A DNA stretch of 64,000 bases from Malus domestica (GCF_042453785.1 NC_091666.1:27424501-27488500); one strand, 5' to 3'. Counted from the stretch's first letter, positions 19,619-33,200 are shown. The notes: generated by a model from the letters alone, not told the origin. A program made the numbers and translations.

Positions 19619-19991
19619 GACACAAACCATTCGGGATACGCTTCATCTTCTCTAGAATACGCTTTTGGTCATATTCGTAGGAAGTTATGCACAGAAAATC
19701 AACTCCGTTTTCTACATAGGTTTCAACATGGTAATTATTATCTCTAATGTCCTTAAAACTCAACAACGTTCTTCCAGAACGTGAAGAATAAAGTGCCTCA
19801 TCAATTGTCAAAATTGTACCATTGGACAACATTATACATGCCTTACGGTATCCATTGATCAGGTTGGATGGGCCTGAGAGGGTTATCAGAGATGCATTCT
19901 TAAGTTTGAAGTTAGTGAAATAGATGTGTTCACGCAAAACGATGTGCGTGGTTGCACTATCTGCCAAACAACTAACTTTCCCACTAATCAT
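19485..19991 (-). pseudogene. copia protease/GAG-pre remnant, cut by the hAT insertion
   Basis: The segment begins with a protease-like CLADSATTHIV (active-site Asp-Ser-Ala) and continues into typical copia inter-domain sequence (GRTLLSFKDIRDN). Its last third is translated from hAT terminal sequence and is not retroviral. The continuation lies beyond the nested insertions, toward 17900. Confidence 0.75.
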
Positions 19992-20269
19992 ACCTAGAAT
20001 AAAATTTAATTTGAATCGGTCACATGCATAAAAGTTCTAAAAACAAAATTCCATTCAAAATAATTTTATGTATTCAAGGATGGTAATTAATTAAACTTAA
20101 TATCTAAAAAATAAATCACCAACAAATAATCCAAACATAAAGGAAAATTATCCAAAATTAACCAAAAAACTAGGGGGTTCGGCCACTAGGTGGAATTCGA
20201 CCCCATTGTCTAAATTTCAACTAGAAAAATAGTTTATGTCTAAGATTCTAATCTTCCATAGGTGTGGCA

Positions 20270-21210
20270 TCCTTCTAATAGTCAGAAACCTCCATCTTGG
20301 TATTCTCCGGTTCGCTCACTTGCACAAAGTTTGATTCAAACTTCTTACGACGAGAATGATATTCAGCTACAACCTTCTGGGGAGCTCAGCAAACACGGGA
20401 CCAATGGTCCTTTGAACCACAGCTATATCATATATCCGCACCCATGGTTTCAAGTGCTTTACCCTTATTCTTGAAGTTGGGGACCTTGGGAGTAAGGTTA
20501 TGGCGCTTCTGGGCTTTGTTTCCTCGTTTAGATGGGTCGTGGCTCTGTTGACCTTGGTGGGTTTGGCTTCTAGCCACCCCTACCATGCCTCTTTTGGCGT
20601 GTTTTGGGCGTTGGTTCGTGCTATAGTGTGCTTCAGGCACAGTGGTTGCCCTAGTAGGTCGAGCTTGATGATTTTTTATCAACAGATTTTATTTTTCAGC
20701 GAGAAATAAAACAGAGATCAAATCCAAAAATTTAGTGAACTTCTAAGCTCTATATTGTTACTGCAGGACAATATTAGTAGCAGAGAAGGTCAAATAGGTT
20801 TTCTTCAGGAGATCATCTTCGGTCAAAGTTTCATTACAAAACTTGAGAAGTGGTCAGATTCGACAAACTTCATAATTATATTCATTCACAGACTTAAAGT
20901 CTTGGAAGTGCAAATGTTGCCAATCATGTTTTGCTTCAGGCGAGAAGATATCATTTTGGTAATAAAAACGATCAACCAAAGCGACCCATAGTGCTCATGG
21001 ATCCTCCTCAGCAAGGTACTCGCTTTGCAATGCGTCATGAATATGTCTTCAGATGAATATCATGGCAGTGGCTTTCTCAGCTTCGCCAATCACAGAAATA
21101 TGAAGCATCACATCTTGGACTCACTTGAGGTAGTTCCTTCCAGAGACCTCTAAAGTGATGAAGTCGAGTTTGTTCAAATTCCAGATGTTCTTATCACAGA
21201 ATAAAGGACA
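20270..21210 (-). pseudogene. copia gag remnant with broken zinc knuckle
   Basis: Minus-strand translation gives Gag-like blocks (HDWQHLHFQDFKSVNEYN, LLKFCNETLTEDDLL) interrupted by stops, then a basic linker and a decayed zinc knuckle with DHWSRVC near 20400. The remaining 1.3 kb up to the right LTR shows nothing recognisable and is probably leader sequence. Confidence 0.65.
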
Positions 21211-22528
21211 AAATGTGATTAGTGTAATGGAGAAAAAATCAATCCATTCACATAGGAGTAGAACATTCATGTTCTAATAGACATGTATTGGTTAAAATTC
21301 ACATGAAAAACTTCGGGTTTTCATGGATGATGTTTTTAAGGAAAACTTCAGGTTTTCAAACAAGGCATGTTTTTAGAAACTTCAGGTATCTAAATAATTA
21401 TGAACTTCAAGTTCATATGTTCCTGCAGACAAACGCAAATATATATATACAGAAATATGAAACAAGAAAATATGCAAATAGAACTTCAAGTCTATAATTA
21501 TAATTGAATTAATTATTTGGGCTTCGGGCCAAATTTAAAGTGTGGGTGAAAAAATATAAAACCCATTGGGTTGGGTTATCACCAATGGCCAAAGGGCTGG
21601 TGATGTGGGTCAAGGCTTATAGGCACAAGCATGCCCAATAACAATGGTGATGTGCGAATGGACCAAAAAAAGGAATTCGAGGCCCGTTTGGGCTCGGGTT
21701 GGATCTTCAGGCCACCCCAACGGCGCTGGGTGTGGGGATCTACAGGGGATGGTTAACATCGTCACTTCAGGCAATGTTCCATGGTCGGTGAAAACCTTTG
21801 GTTCATTAGAAAACCAAAATTGGACGATGGAGGTTGAATCTCAACGTCGGAGGGTGAAAACCGAAGGGATTCGAGTGAATCCGATTAAAAAAAACTCACG
21901 AAATTCTTCTGGAATTTCGAAGATCGTTGGTGAAAATGATGAGTTTTGTCCAAATCACACAACTGCCAGTTGTGTTTCGTCGAAAAAATTGACAATATGG
22001 GGACCTAGGCTTCGGGCCCAGGGTTCCAGGTTGGGACAATGGTGTCTCAAACTCACCGTTTCAATTCTGGGCTTGTTGCCTTGAGGGCCGTGGCTGGGTT
22101 GGGCTCGCCAAGCCGATGCAGGTTGTTGGCCTGGTGCTGGTGACTTGCACGGTTCAAGTCATAGGTTCGAAGAACCCTAATAGTTTTCGATTGTTGATTT
22201 ATTTATTTATTTTAATTAAGTCAAGGCATATATAATTTAATGAATGAACAAATATTTGATGCAATTCATGGCAATATCAAATTCACATAATTCAATGATT
22301 ATGGATATAATGCATACACAATTTATGTAAAATCTAAATTTCGAAAAACGTAAAGTTGGGTCATGTATTATGGTGAATGTTCATGCTATCAAGGTTGTAA
22401 AAATATCGATATAAAAACAGTTGTTTTGGAAAAACCTGATTGCGTGATGATATGGATGAACTAGTTTGATGCAGAAAAAGCTTCCACGTCAAATTCCTAA
22501 GCACAGCTGTAGGAGCATGTTGATAACG

Positions 22529-22765
22529 TGTTGTGACCTATTTTATCTGACAAGAGGAAGGGGGCTAGTGGTAAAGAGAGAAGAGAGAGATATGTTTGTA
22601 GAATTGTGTAGAGGAAATGTGTGTGTTATTCCCCTTATTTATAGTAATAAGAGGGAGAAGAAATTCTTCATCCCAAATAATACAAGTTCATATAGGAAAA
22701 AATAACTAGAATCAAATCTAATATAAGATTTACACAATCACACTTAAACTAAAAAGTTTATAACA
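22529..22765 (-). repeat. 5' LTR of the degenerate copia element
   Basis: 237 bases, a direct repeat of 14117-14384 with several substitutions and deletions, including the loss of about 30 bases in the middle. The divergence from its partner supports an old insertion. Confidence 0.85.
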
Positions 22766-24378
22766 CAAACCAATTTACAACCCTATTAGTAAGTTTTGGA
22801 ACCCATTGGATCAGAAGTTTCTCAAAATCAAGATTTGCTTAAGGACCTACCCGTTTACGTATATATCTAAAGCATTTTCTGACTGGAAAAATTATCTGGG
22901 TGATCATTGGTTAGAACTTTGAGGAGTCCTAGTTGTTTGGAGTTAAGTAGGCTAAATAAAGACATACAACCTCGACAACAAATTCTGCCGAAATGCGATT
23001 CTAAAATATATGCTAATGTGGGATCTATTCATTTTTTATTCTCTCAAAGACAAAGTTGATGAAATCTTACGTTCAAATTTCTTATCTCATTTGCTCTAAA
23101 TTACTCATAGATATGAACTTTAGCTTATGAATTAATTGAATTACATAACGTTAACTAACGTTTTCATAAGATAAATTTTTTGGTTAAGTATTCGGTAAAA
23201 TTTAAACAAAATTGTAACCGAAAAAAAACATATTTGGTCAAAAGTTGTCCAATTTCAAACATGGTAACCAATTTATGTTATTGGTTGTTAGTCGTCAGCC
23301 ATAATAAAAAATATATTGCTATTCATCAATTTTTTTTTACTTTCCACACATTTGTTCATTTTTTACAATTGATCTTATTCAATTCGTTCGATTCGACGAT
23401 CGAAAATTAAAAAAAATATGTGAAAAATTAAAATAGTTGTGCTAATAGCACTATCCAATAAAAATGGTAAGAGTTTTGATAGTTCGTGTGGATCTCACAT
23501 TTAGTCTATAATAATATTTTTTTTCAAACCTAAACATCGACATTAAGTCAAAAAATCATTTTTCTTCATCAAGGGACCACTTCAGTAATTGCGTTGACGT
23601 GTCTCCCCTTTATTAGGCATGGCTACCAAATCATTTATTTGCATGTCAAACACTTGGATAACACATACCCGTTCACGAGAAAAATCATAGGATGCCACTA
23701 CAGTGACAATATTTAAACCCAATCATGCATAGTCACGTGGAAAATCTATAACACATAGCAGTAGTTAATTGGCTCCGGATACGTCATTGTGATATTCACA
23801 CGAGTAAATTTTTACTGTACTTGCAAGTGGCCCTTTACTAAAGTAATGAAAATGTGTTGTGCTCTTGCATGATGACGTGAGTTCGAACCTCGTCAGTGAC
23901 TAATCTAACATTTAACTTACTAACGTTATCGTTTGACTCAAAAAACAAAATTTAGTGTACTCAGAACACTATCACGTGATATTACTATTTCCACTTAAAT
24001 TATAAAATGTGTATATATTTGTTTGTTTATTATAATATATCTTAAAATTGATACATATTAATTATTTTGTCAACTCATATCATATTATAACATCTAAAAT
24101 AATGATGTTACATAGTTATGTTTTTGGTACACTAAAAAATTTCTCTATTCAATTCAAGCATCAAAAGGGCTAGAACGAGCATTACAATCAAAAGGTACAA
24201 AAATCCCCAACTAGATTTTTCTTTTCCACGTTTTTACGTGCCATGCGTCACTAGTTCCATGCACGCCCGCAGACTAAAGCCCTTTTACATGCAATGTGCC
24301 TCAAATAATCACAAACTCTCTATAAAACTCGACATCTCTCTTTGCAAATTCAGAACACAGAGAGAGAGAGAGAGAGAG
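22766..24378. other. Intergenic DNA and promoter of the WD40 gene
   Basis: AT-rich spacer without a recognisable gene. A tRNA-like block (GAGTTCGAACCTCG at about 23880) may be a SINE remnant. The 5' leader of the WD40 gene ends in a (GA)n run at about 24359-24378, immediately before the ATG. Confidence 0.5.
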
Positions 24379-27300
24379 ATGGGAAGTGGTGGCGGTGAGG
24401 CGGTGGTTGTGTGCAGTGACAAGAGGATGGGAACAGGGATAACTATATGGAACATAGACACAGGGGATCGACTCCTTCACATACCAACCTGCGCTTCTCC
24501 CGCTCGTGGTCTTGTGTGCTTGAGAAACCAGTTCCTTGTAGCTGCTCAGATTCACAAACCTGGCTCCGTTGGCGGCGGCGCCATCTCTATGTGGAAGTTG
24601 AACAAGGTAATTTTCAAAACTTTTGGACTCAATTTCAACCATAGGAATTTGTTTAATTTCAATTGTCTTGTACTAGAATAGAAAATGTGAAATGATTTCC
24701 GTACACTATTTTTCTTCCCCACACACCCTGGCGGCCATTGAATTTGGATTGAGTAAATCAAAGGAGAATCGAGGGACATGAATAAATAAAGGTGTGCAGA
24801 AGGAGAAAATAAGTGTGTGAAAAGTATTTTTCCTCGGAAATTTGATTGTCTTCTCCTGTAAATTGGTATGTAAATTTGATTTTCATGTATGCTTACATGG
24901 ATTTGAGGTTTAAATTGGGAAAACGCATATTTTTTTGTATCTCAAATGGGTTATTTGATTTTCTTGTATATTGTTTTGTTTGAATTATTATTAGCACTCT
25001 AAAAGAGTAGTCTGGCACTCTAAAAGAATCTTTCTAACATCCAACTCCAAAATGGTCATATTGCCCTCCTTCCCCATAAAACATAAGGGGGGAATTGATA
25101 TTGATGATGGATCCGTGCAGGATGACATGTTTGAAGTGTTAATATGGCTCAGTAGTTTAACCATGGGGTTTCAGAATCGCAATTGTCTCTGTTCATTATG
25201 TGTAAATGTAGGCCTAATGACGATTAGACACTCGAAAATATGCCTGAAAGAGAACAAATTGATTAGAATGGATTATATGGTCTAGTTAAGGTTTGCTATT
25301 GCTGACCTCAAAAGCCCAAAATCACATTGGACACAAATTCATATTTGTATTTAATCTTATGTTCTGTGTAGTTTGACAAACTATTTAACTGGAGGTGCCG
25401 ATCAAAAGAATATCCAAGGTTTTGTGCGAACATCGGTAGCTTAATACGTGGTCGAACCGCAAGAATGATCGATGATTACATATTCTTTGTGTAAACGATA
25501 TGGTTATTGGTGCAATAGCACTTTCTTATGCATATCATATTTGGTTTGTTGTACGCAACATTTTCGCAGCCTCAGAAGCCTATTCAGAGCTACCCGCTGG
25601 AGGCAATTGGGCCACTTTCTTGCACAAAGGATGGTCTATATCTTGCAGGTGGCGCTCTTTCTGGAAACACTTACCTTTGGGAGGTTTGTAATAACTGCCA
25701 CCAATTCCTCTGGTTTTTTTTTCTTTTTTTTTTTTCCAAAATGTGTGACATGGTAAAGAGGAAAGTCGATAATGTTGGGTCCTGAATCCTGATTACAATG
25801 AAGTGATGTGTAGGTTACTAACGGAAAATTGCTCAAAACTTGGCATGGTCATGACAAATCTTTGAGCTGTATGTTGTTTTCCGATGATGGTTCTCTTCTT
25901 GTTTCTGGTTCCGATGATGGGATGATATGTGTGTGGAACTTGATTAGGTAAATGACTAAACTTTGGATTTGCCCTCATCTCTTTTTAGATGCTAGAAAAA
26001 TTTTCGGATAACAAGAATTTAAACGGGTGCTATTTCTTAATCATTTTGATGGCAGTTTGCTGGACGTGGAAAATGTTGAAAGCCTTCCGTCACCATTACA
26101 TTATTCAATGGAGCATAAATCTTCTATAACCGGCCTGTTAACTACGTCAGGCATCTCAAGTCCGGTGTTAATATCAAGCTCACTTGATGGCTCATACAAG
26201 GTCACGAAACTCGTTTTAGTTCATGCTCCCGAAAATTGTATCCTTTGATTGATTATCTTCTTACTGAAAACAAATTGTTCTTTTGATTAATATATCTGCT
26301 GTTAGGTTTGGGATCTAGTCTTGGGAAACCTCATGCATACTCAAGTTTATCCACTAGGGATAACTGCAGTTGCTCTTCACCCAACGAAGCAGTTAATTTT
26401 CTCCGGAAGTATAGACGGAAGCATTTTTGTGAACAAACTTGAAATCGGACTGGTAGAGGATTATTTGGTTGGTGCTGAAGATCACTCACCTGTGCTGAAA
26501 GAACACAAGTAATGCAATGGTCTTTCAAGTTTATTTCTTTAGATCATTGGAGATAAACGTCTCCTTTTCTCAACGAAATCTTTTCTGTTATATTTCAATT
26601 TTGTTTCAGCGTTGTATCAATGTAGTTGTAAGTTGCAACCTAGATTCTCTCTTTTTTTCTCGTTTCGAATCTGAGAAAAAAATTAAATACCACTAGGTTC
26701 TATCAAAAGAAGAGTTATTCAGTTGTGTTGTTCCATATTATAGTCTGCTTACATACCTATAATCCCTGCAGTGGATCTGTTACCGCATTAACCTTCAGCA
26801 AATCGGGTCTGATATCCGCATCTGAGGACTGCACCATCTGCATTTGGGATATCACCAGTTTTGAAATCATCCGAAGATTCAACCATCAGAAAGGTAACCA
26901 TCGCCGATGGTCTTCTTTTCTTTTGATTTTTTGTTTTTAGTTCTTTTTCTTGTGAGGGTTGAGTCCGCTAACTTTTATTTTTCGTGGTATATTAGATTAC
27001 CGTTGAGAGGCATGCATAAATGTCATAGTCCGCGAGTCTGCACTGGCGTTTCATAGTCCTGTCATATGCATTCACATTGTTTTAAAATACAAATTATACA
27101 ATGTAGAGTTTTATATGGTCATGATTGTTGCTCTCTTCTATTTTACAGGGCCTGTGACTAATCTGTCAGTGATTCCACAGTCCTCGTTGCTTCCAGTGTC
27201 AAACCATCGTAAACTTTCTAATGCACTTGGTGTTTCCATCCTCGACAAGTATCCGCAACCTGCAAACTCATCGGAGGAGAAAATCACTCTTTTTCCATCA

Positions 27301-27717
27301 TGCCAACCCTCCATGAATTTCCAAACCTCGGATTCATGCCAACAAATATATGACATGAAGGTCTCTCTCTCTCTCATTTGCACGTAGGACGAGTTAGCTA
27401 GTAATGTTGTGTGCTAAATGCCTAAGCTCCGATCAAGATGCAATTTGATTTTTGTTGTGAAATTTGGGCAGAAAGAGGGCACTGTTGCAGCAATGGAGAT
27501 GAAATTGGAAACATGTCTAGAGGACCGAATGAGGGCTACAAAAATGGCAAAGCATGTGATGGAGATGAACAGGCATTTGCAATCACGTTTGCTAGACTTG
27601 ATGGAGAGCAGATTATCGCAGCCCAAGTCTAGCGAAATCGATTCACCTTCGATGAAAAAGAGCAAGACTGTCATGCTTGAAAACCCCCCATTGCAGCAGG
27701 AGGAGGAGCAGCGATAA
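24379..27717 (+). CDS. WD40-repeat protein, ROOT INITIATION DEFECTIVE 3-like
   Basis: Resembles plant RID3, a WD40 protein linked to meristem and root initiation; its yeast/animal relatives (Ipi3/WDR18) act in 60S ribosome maturation. Eight exons: 24379-24606, 25570-25683, 25814-25947, 26056-26200, 26306-26508, 26772-26893, 27149-27360, 27472-27717, giving 467 residues with consistent phases. WD-type repeats are seen at GNTYLWEV, DGMICVWNL, DGSYKVWDL and DCTICIWDI; other blades are diverged (GITIWNIDTGD at the N-terminus). The C-terminal 80 residues are helical and charged (METKLE-like, MAKHVMEMNRHLQSRLLDLM), as in RID3. The start ATG follows directly on a GA tract. The family assignment is firm. 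Orthology to RID3 itself is less so, because RID3-like paralogues exist in many eudicots. Confidence 0.88.
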
Positions 27718-29020
27718 ATCTGCAACTCATCTTTGTTCCCATGTGTTTATTTATTTTGTCAACCAGTACAAGGTTAACGTTATTAAGATTACCAGCTTAG
27801 CAGAACTGTTTCTTCCTTGTTGTATTCGTTTTTTACTATTAGTTAAGGCTGTGCTATAGTCAACTAGCAATTCCATCGTTTGAGATTCAATTATCATGTA
27901 TGGCGAGTTCGATACCTAATTTGTGGTCGAAGGCACCCTTAAACAACTCGTACTTCTTCCGCCTAACTGAGTTAAACAAATCAGGTTTTTCCCTTGCTTC
28001 GGTTCCATTCCAGCCACTTCGAAATCTTCAGTCAGCTCTTGCCTTCTCAATTACTTTTATGATTTTATCATATGAATATTTCTGATTTTTAGAATTTTAA
28101 CCACTTAAAGGGGACTCGAACATTGCTTAAAAGGCCTCTAGACGATAGTGAATTGCTTGAAGGGAGCTTCAAGAGTGAGAAAAGACTCTGCATTGCTCGA
28201 GCGAGGTTTCGGGTAGGCTTGCCAAATGGATTGTGTATGTCGTGTATGTTTTGTTTTCGTATCAAATGTGTTATTTTAACGGATCCTGTCGTGTTAAATC
28301 CGTTATTTAACAGGCTCTTAACGGGTAACGGCCTGACCCGTTACAGGGTGACTCAAAACCTGATATTTTCTTGTTATTTTATGTCGGGTTAACTGGTCGT
28401 GCAATAATTTTCCAAGCCAATGGGTAGATATGGAAACATGTTATATTTGCCGTATTCGTGTCAAACACATTATTTTAACATATTGTGTTGTGTCAAACTC
28501 ATTTAATGTGTTGACCTGATAACGATCCAACACATTAGCAAGTTGATCTGAAACCTATTATTTTTGTGTCATGTTATAGAGTTATGCAAAAATTTGTCAA
28601 GCTTAGTTTTAAGTGGCTATATTTCTAAATAGAGATAGTTTTTACACACATATTTATTTTTATCTCTCAATTCTTCTTTGATTTATTGAAGTTAATGGTC
28701 AAAACTAAATATACAGGAATAGAAGCCACTTAGTATTACGATTTAGTAGTATTCCTATTCACTTGTAAGTAAGAGGTTCGATTCTTGCCAAAGACAAATT
28801 TAAAACATATTATTATGGCTAACTTATTGTTCGGCTTTTCCGACTCTCGTGCCCCTTTAGTGTAGATAATAATATCGTTTCAGGTTATTCTCGCTGAATT
28901 ATAATTACTCCATTATATGGCTTGAACTAAAAGCCTAACCGCAATTTTTCTTAATATCCAAATATATTTTTACTAGCACATTATTGCTAGTTTATTGTGA
29001 AGCTAACTATATCCCTTTTC
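27718..29020. other. Intergenic DNA with dispersed repeats
   Basis: Holds the WD40 gene 3' UTR. About 28190-28610 is a repeat rich in CGGGT/ACCCG motifs (for example ACGGGTAACGGCCTGACCCG), probably part of a non-autonomous DNA element. About 28715-28955 is one copy of a SINE-like repeat, listed separately. No gene is seen. Confidence 0.5.
28715..28955 (+). repeat. SINE-like dispersed repeat, copy 1
   Basis: Contains a tRNA-like B-box (GAGGTTCGATTCTTG) and the phrase AGTAGTATTCCTATTCACTT. It is strongly similar to 38610-38855, with a third partial copy at 38857-38965. Short, non-coding and dispersed; SINE origin is an inference from the B-box. Confidence 0.6.
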
Positions 29021-29026
29021 CCTTAG

Positions 29027-29795
29027 ACCAACTTCAACCCTTGGAGTAAGTCCTAAACCCTTGTATTCCCCCATTTCATTCCAAACCTTGTTCTAAAATT
29101 GGGTTAAGTGTTAGAACCTAAAAAAAACCCAAATACCAGCCAAGATTTGGCTCAAAATTAGTAGTGGAGCCCACATGTGAGAGTGGAAAACTTGATGTGA
29201 AGCCAAAACGCCCAAAAGACACACTTAGACGTGCCAAACGTGCCAGCCGCAGCACCAGCAAGACCCCACCCATGTGGCCATGTCCCCCGCGTGTCGGTAG
29301 CCATAATAGCCTAACAACTAGTTTTTGTGATCCAACGGCCACATTAAATGGGCTGTTGATTGATCTAATAATCCACGTTCAATTTTTTTTAATTTACTTA
29401 TTTATTGAATTAGACGGCTGAGATTGAATGTAATCAAATCTAATGGTAAAAAAAATATATATATATATAAAATTGTCCAAATTTAAATCCAATGGCTAAA
29501 ATAATTATAAAAAAAAATTTAACTCAAAATTCACCCAAATTTAGTGGTTTTTCAATATTTATCTGAATTTAAATATTTTTAGGTTAAAATGTTCATAAAA
29601 TTAATTTAGGATAGTCTACATAATTTTTTTTAAAGTTAATTTAAAAAAAAAGAAAAAAACATAAATTCATTCTTTAATCATCTGGGGCTAAAATTTTAGG
29701 CCAGGAGAGTTGAACAAAAAACAAATTGTTACTGGGTTAAAACCTAAATTTTTGAACTAAAATTTTTAAATTTTACTCCAAAAGTTGGAGATGAT
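29027..29795. repeat. Large MITE-like element with TTGGAGTAA termini
   Basis: The left end CAACTTCAACCCTTGGAGTAA is mirrored at the right end by TTACTCCAAAAGTTGGAGATG. The interior is AT-rich and has no coding potential. The form is that of a non-autonomous DNA transposon. The target duplication was not resolved. Confidence 0.5.
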
Positions 29796-29990
29796 TGTAA
29801 TGTAGATAAATCTCGTTCAAAAGAAAGAAAAAAAAATATTTCCACTAAAGAAGAAAATAATAAGTCAATATATTCACAACGATCCATAAAATGAGGTCAA
29901 AATACACACGTGTAGGAAAAGAAAATTAAAAACAGAATCTTTTGTGCTGCAAACGCGCAGTCTAATGGTGGGTGGGTATTTTGGTCAGAG

Positions 29991-29998
29991 TATAAAAA
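29991..29998 (+). promoter_or_regulatory. TATA box of argininosuccinate synthase copy 1
   Basis: TATAAAAA lies about 260 bases upstream of the ATG, in a block (GTCAGAGTATAAAAAAACAT) conserved in the second copy at 39426. The conserved block shows that the promoter was duplicated with the gene. Confidence 0.7.
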
Positions 29999-30249
29999 AA
30001 CATCGTATTGGTTAATCATTTCCAATTTTTAATTTTTTTGGTATAAACCTCTACAATAAAACCCTAAACAGAGCTACTCAAGCTCTCAAACTACACAAGT
30101 TCGCTCGCCACTCCTCACCATCCGCCGTTGTCGCCGCCGCTAACCTCCGATCACGTAAGCTTCCCTTCTTCTTCTTCTTCTTCCTCAGCAAATTCTACTC
30201 CTCTTCTCCGTTTAATTTCTATTTGATCACAGCCGCCGCCACCGTGGCC

Positions 30250-33200
30250 ATGTCCGCCTGCTCCGCCGCCAACCTCACTTTTCACGATCCCGAAAGAGGT
30301 ACATTTTCACTTTCCTGCACTGAGGCTGATTAAATTCGAGAATAAAATTTAATTTTTCTGGATTTAGAACAATTTGAGGAGAAATGAGCAGTACCTGATA
30401 AACCAGTCTCCCACAAGAACAAGGATGTTCCATCCTTCTCCGCTCAGGATGTTCATTCCTATACAGATACTTGAGCAGCAGCCGAGTTCTAGTTTGATTA
30501 GTAGTTTGTTTCCGATACTGCTTGTAATTGAACTTTCTGTATTCTACTACATGTCTACTTTGTAATGTTATATATATCAATACTAATTGGCTCACTCAAT
30601 TCATTGAGTTGAGTTTCATAAATCATATCTTTCATGGTATCACGAGCCAACGTCTTACGACAACGGTTCATCGTTTAATTTTTTATTTTTATTTTTTTTC
30701 TCTCTCCGTTCTCTTCCCAGTATGGCGTCCTCTTCTTCTACCTTTACTGCTGCTGCTCCCTCCGTTACGAATTTTCTTACCATAAAACTCGATCGCAACA
30801 ACTATCCCCTATGGCGTGCTCAGTTTCTTCCCTTGCTGCGCAGCCGCAACCTCCTCTCCTTTGTTACTGGTGAACATAAATGTCCTTCTGCTTTTCTTTC
30901 TGATGACAAGGGTACCATTACCGACACCGTCAATCCGTCGTATCTTGACTGGATCCAAACTGATCAGATGATCCTCTCTTGGATTACTAGTTCTCTTACT
31001 CCCAAGGTCCTTGCTACTATTGTCAACAAAACTGATTCGGCCTCTGCTTGGTCGTCTCTTCAGGAACGCTATACCTCTACCTCTCAGAACCGTATTATTC
31101 AAATGCGGACAGAATTGATGAATACCTCCCGTGGTGATCTCTCTATTGCCGACTATCTGGACAAGGTGAATATTCTTGCTGACAACCTTGCCCTCTCTGG
31201 TGCTCTAGTTTCTGAGTCAGACTTGGTTGCCATTATTATGAGTAAGGTTGGTCCTCAGTTTGAGACCACCGTTGCTTCTGCCCAAGCCCGTGATACTCCC
31301 ATCACTTACACTGCCTTGGAATCTTTACTTCTTAGCGCCGAACAACGTCACACTGCTTTCTCTCTTCCCTCTGACGTCGGCACTTCTGCGTTTGCTACTG
31401 TGCGTGGTGGCCGTGGTACGTCTCGCGGCCGTGGCGGCGCGTTTCGGGGTGGCCGTGGTGGCGGCTACGCTCGTGGTTCTGGTTCCTCTCGCAACTACCA
31501 TGGTGATTTTTCCCATTCTTCTTCGCCAGCCGCTTCCTCCCGTAGACAGCCTGCTTCCTCCAATGGCATCCTCGACCCTGCTCCTGCTTCAGGTGGCTTC
31601 TCTCCTGCACCTGCGTTCTCCCCATCTGGTCGTATTCAGTGCCAGATTTGTCAGCGTTATGGTCACTCCGCTATTGATTGTTACAATCGTCTCAACATGT
31701 CCTATGAAGGCAGGGTTCCTTCGTCTCGTCTTCAGGCTTATGCGGCTGCACCTCAGTCCCGTGGTGTCCCTCCTGCTCCTCCTGCCTCGCCTGCTCAACC
31801 ATGGCTCTTTGACTCTGGCGCCAATTCCCACATAACCAATGATGTGGGTCAGCTTTCTAATCCTCGTGAGTATCATGGAACTGATCAGATTCGTGGTGTT
31901 CATGGTGGTTCAGGTTTGCACATCTCCAAAATTGGTGATTCGTTTCTTCACACTAAACTCGCTTCTTTTCGATTACTGAATACTCTCTACTGCCCTCATG
32001 CTTCCACTAATATCATCTCTTTAAATCGTTTTGCTGCTGATAATGACTGTTTCTTTACTATCCACCCTCGTTTTTATCATGTGCAGGATTCGCGGACGGG
32101 GAAGATCCTTTTCCAAGGCCCGAGTAACAATGGACTCTATCCTTCCCATTCCTCTCATCAACCTTCTGGTGTTTTTGCTTGTGTTGGTGAACGTGTCTCG
32201 GATGCCTTGTGGCATTCTAGGTTAGGTCATGTTTCGTTTTCCATTTTACAACATTTAGTGTCTGCAAATAAATTGCCAATTAAAGGCTCAATTTCTAGTA
32301 AGTTTTGTCAATTTTGTCCTTTGGGTAAAAGTCATAAATTGCCGTTTTCTTTATCTTCCTCCATGGCTGCTTCACCTTTAGAATTAATTCACTGTGATGT
32401 TTGGATGTCTCCCTCTCTCTCCATTTCTGGTTATAAGTATTATGTGATTTTTGTGGATGATTATTCTCGTTATACTTGGTTGTATCCACTCCGATTAAAA
32501 TCTGATGTTTTCTCTACTTTCGTCACTTTTAAAAACCTCGTTGAAAACATGTTCAGTGTTAAGATTAAAGCTTTCCAAACGGATGGTGGAGGTGAATTTG
32601 TTAATCATAGTTTTCGAACATTCTTAAATCACCATTGCATCTTACATCGTCTTACTTGCCCTCATCATCCGGAACAAAATGGTGTGGCGGAACGTAAACA
32701 CCGCCACATCGTTAAACACCGCCACATCGTTGAAACTGGCCTTACTCTCTTAGCTCAATCCGGTCTGTCTACTCCCTTTTGGACCGAATCCTTTCATACT
32801 TCCAATTACATTATTAACCGTTTACCCACTCGCCTTTTACACAATATCTCCCCGTTTGAAAAACTGTTTCACAAACCTCCTCAATATCAGTTTTTTAAAG
32901 TTTTTGGGTGTGCCTGTTTTCCGTATTTACGTCCATATAATACTAACAAACTGCAATTTCGTTCCAAACGCTGTGTTTTCTTGGGTTATTCTTTAAACCA
33001 TCTTGGTTATCGCTGCTTAGATCCCTCCACAGGTCGTGTCTTTCTGTCTCGCCATGTCATGTTTGATGAGCACACCTTTCCATATAAAGAGTCCATTGTT
33101 CCATCGCCTTCATCGCTTTCCTCGTCTGCGGATCCAGTACTCACCATCGGACCCTCACCATCTCCTGGTGCCCCCACGCCCTCCATCCCGCAGCCTTCCT

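Larger units (their letters stand above)
14117..22765 (-). mobile_element. Degenerate Ty1/copia retrotransposon with nested insertions
   Basis: Matching LTRs in direct orientation lie at 14117-14384 and 22529-22765 (both start TGTTGTGACCTATTTTATCT and end AGTTTATAACA). The element is read on the minus strand. A purine tract (AAGAGGGAG) precedes the left, 3' LTR. Gag-like sequence (about 21200-20700), a damaged zinc knuckle (about 20450-20270), protease, integrase, reverse transcriptase and RNase H follow in Ty1/copia order. All are broken by stops and frameshifts. The flanks CAAAT and CAAAC may be a decayed 5 bp target duplication. The protease/GAG-pre region is interrupted by a solo Cassandra LTR and a hAT element, listed separately. 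The number of mutations indicates an old insertion. Confidence 0.9.

Noticed and set aside
21644..22084. Plus-strand open frame of 146 residues
   Set aside because: It lies antisense in the leader region of the old copia element and shows no recognisable domain.
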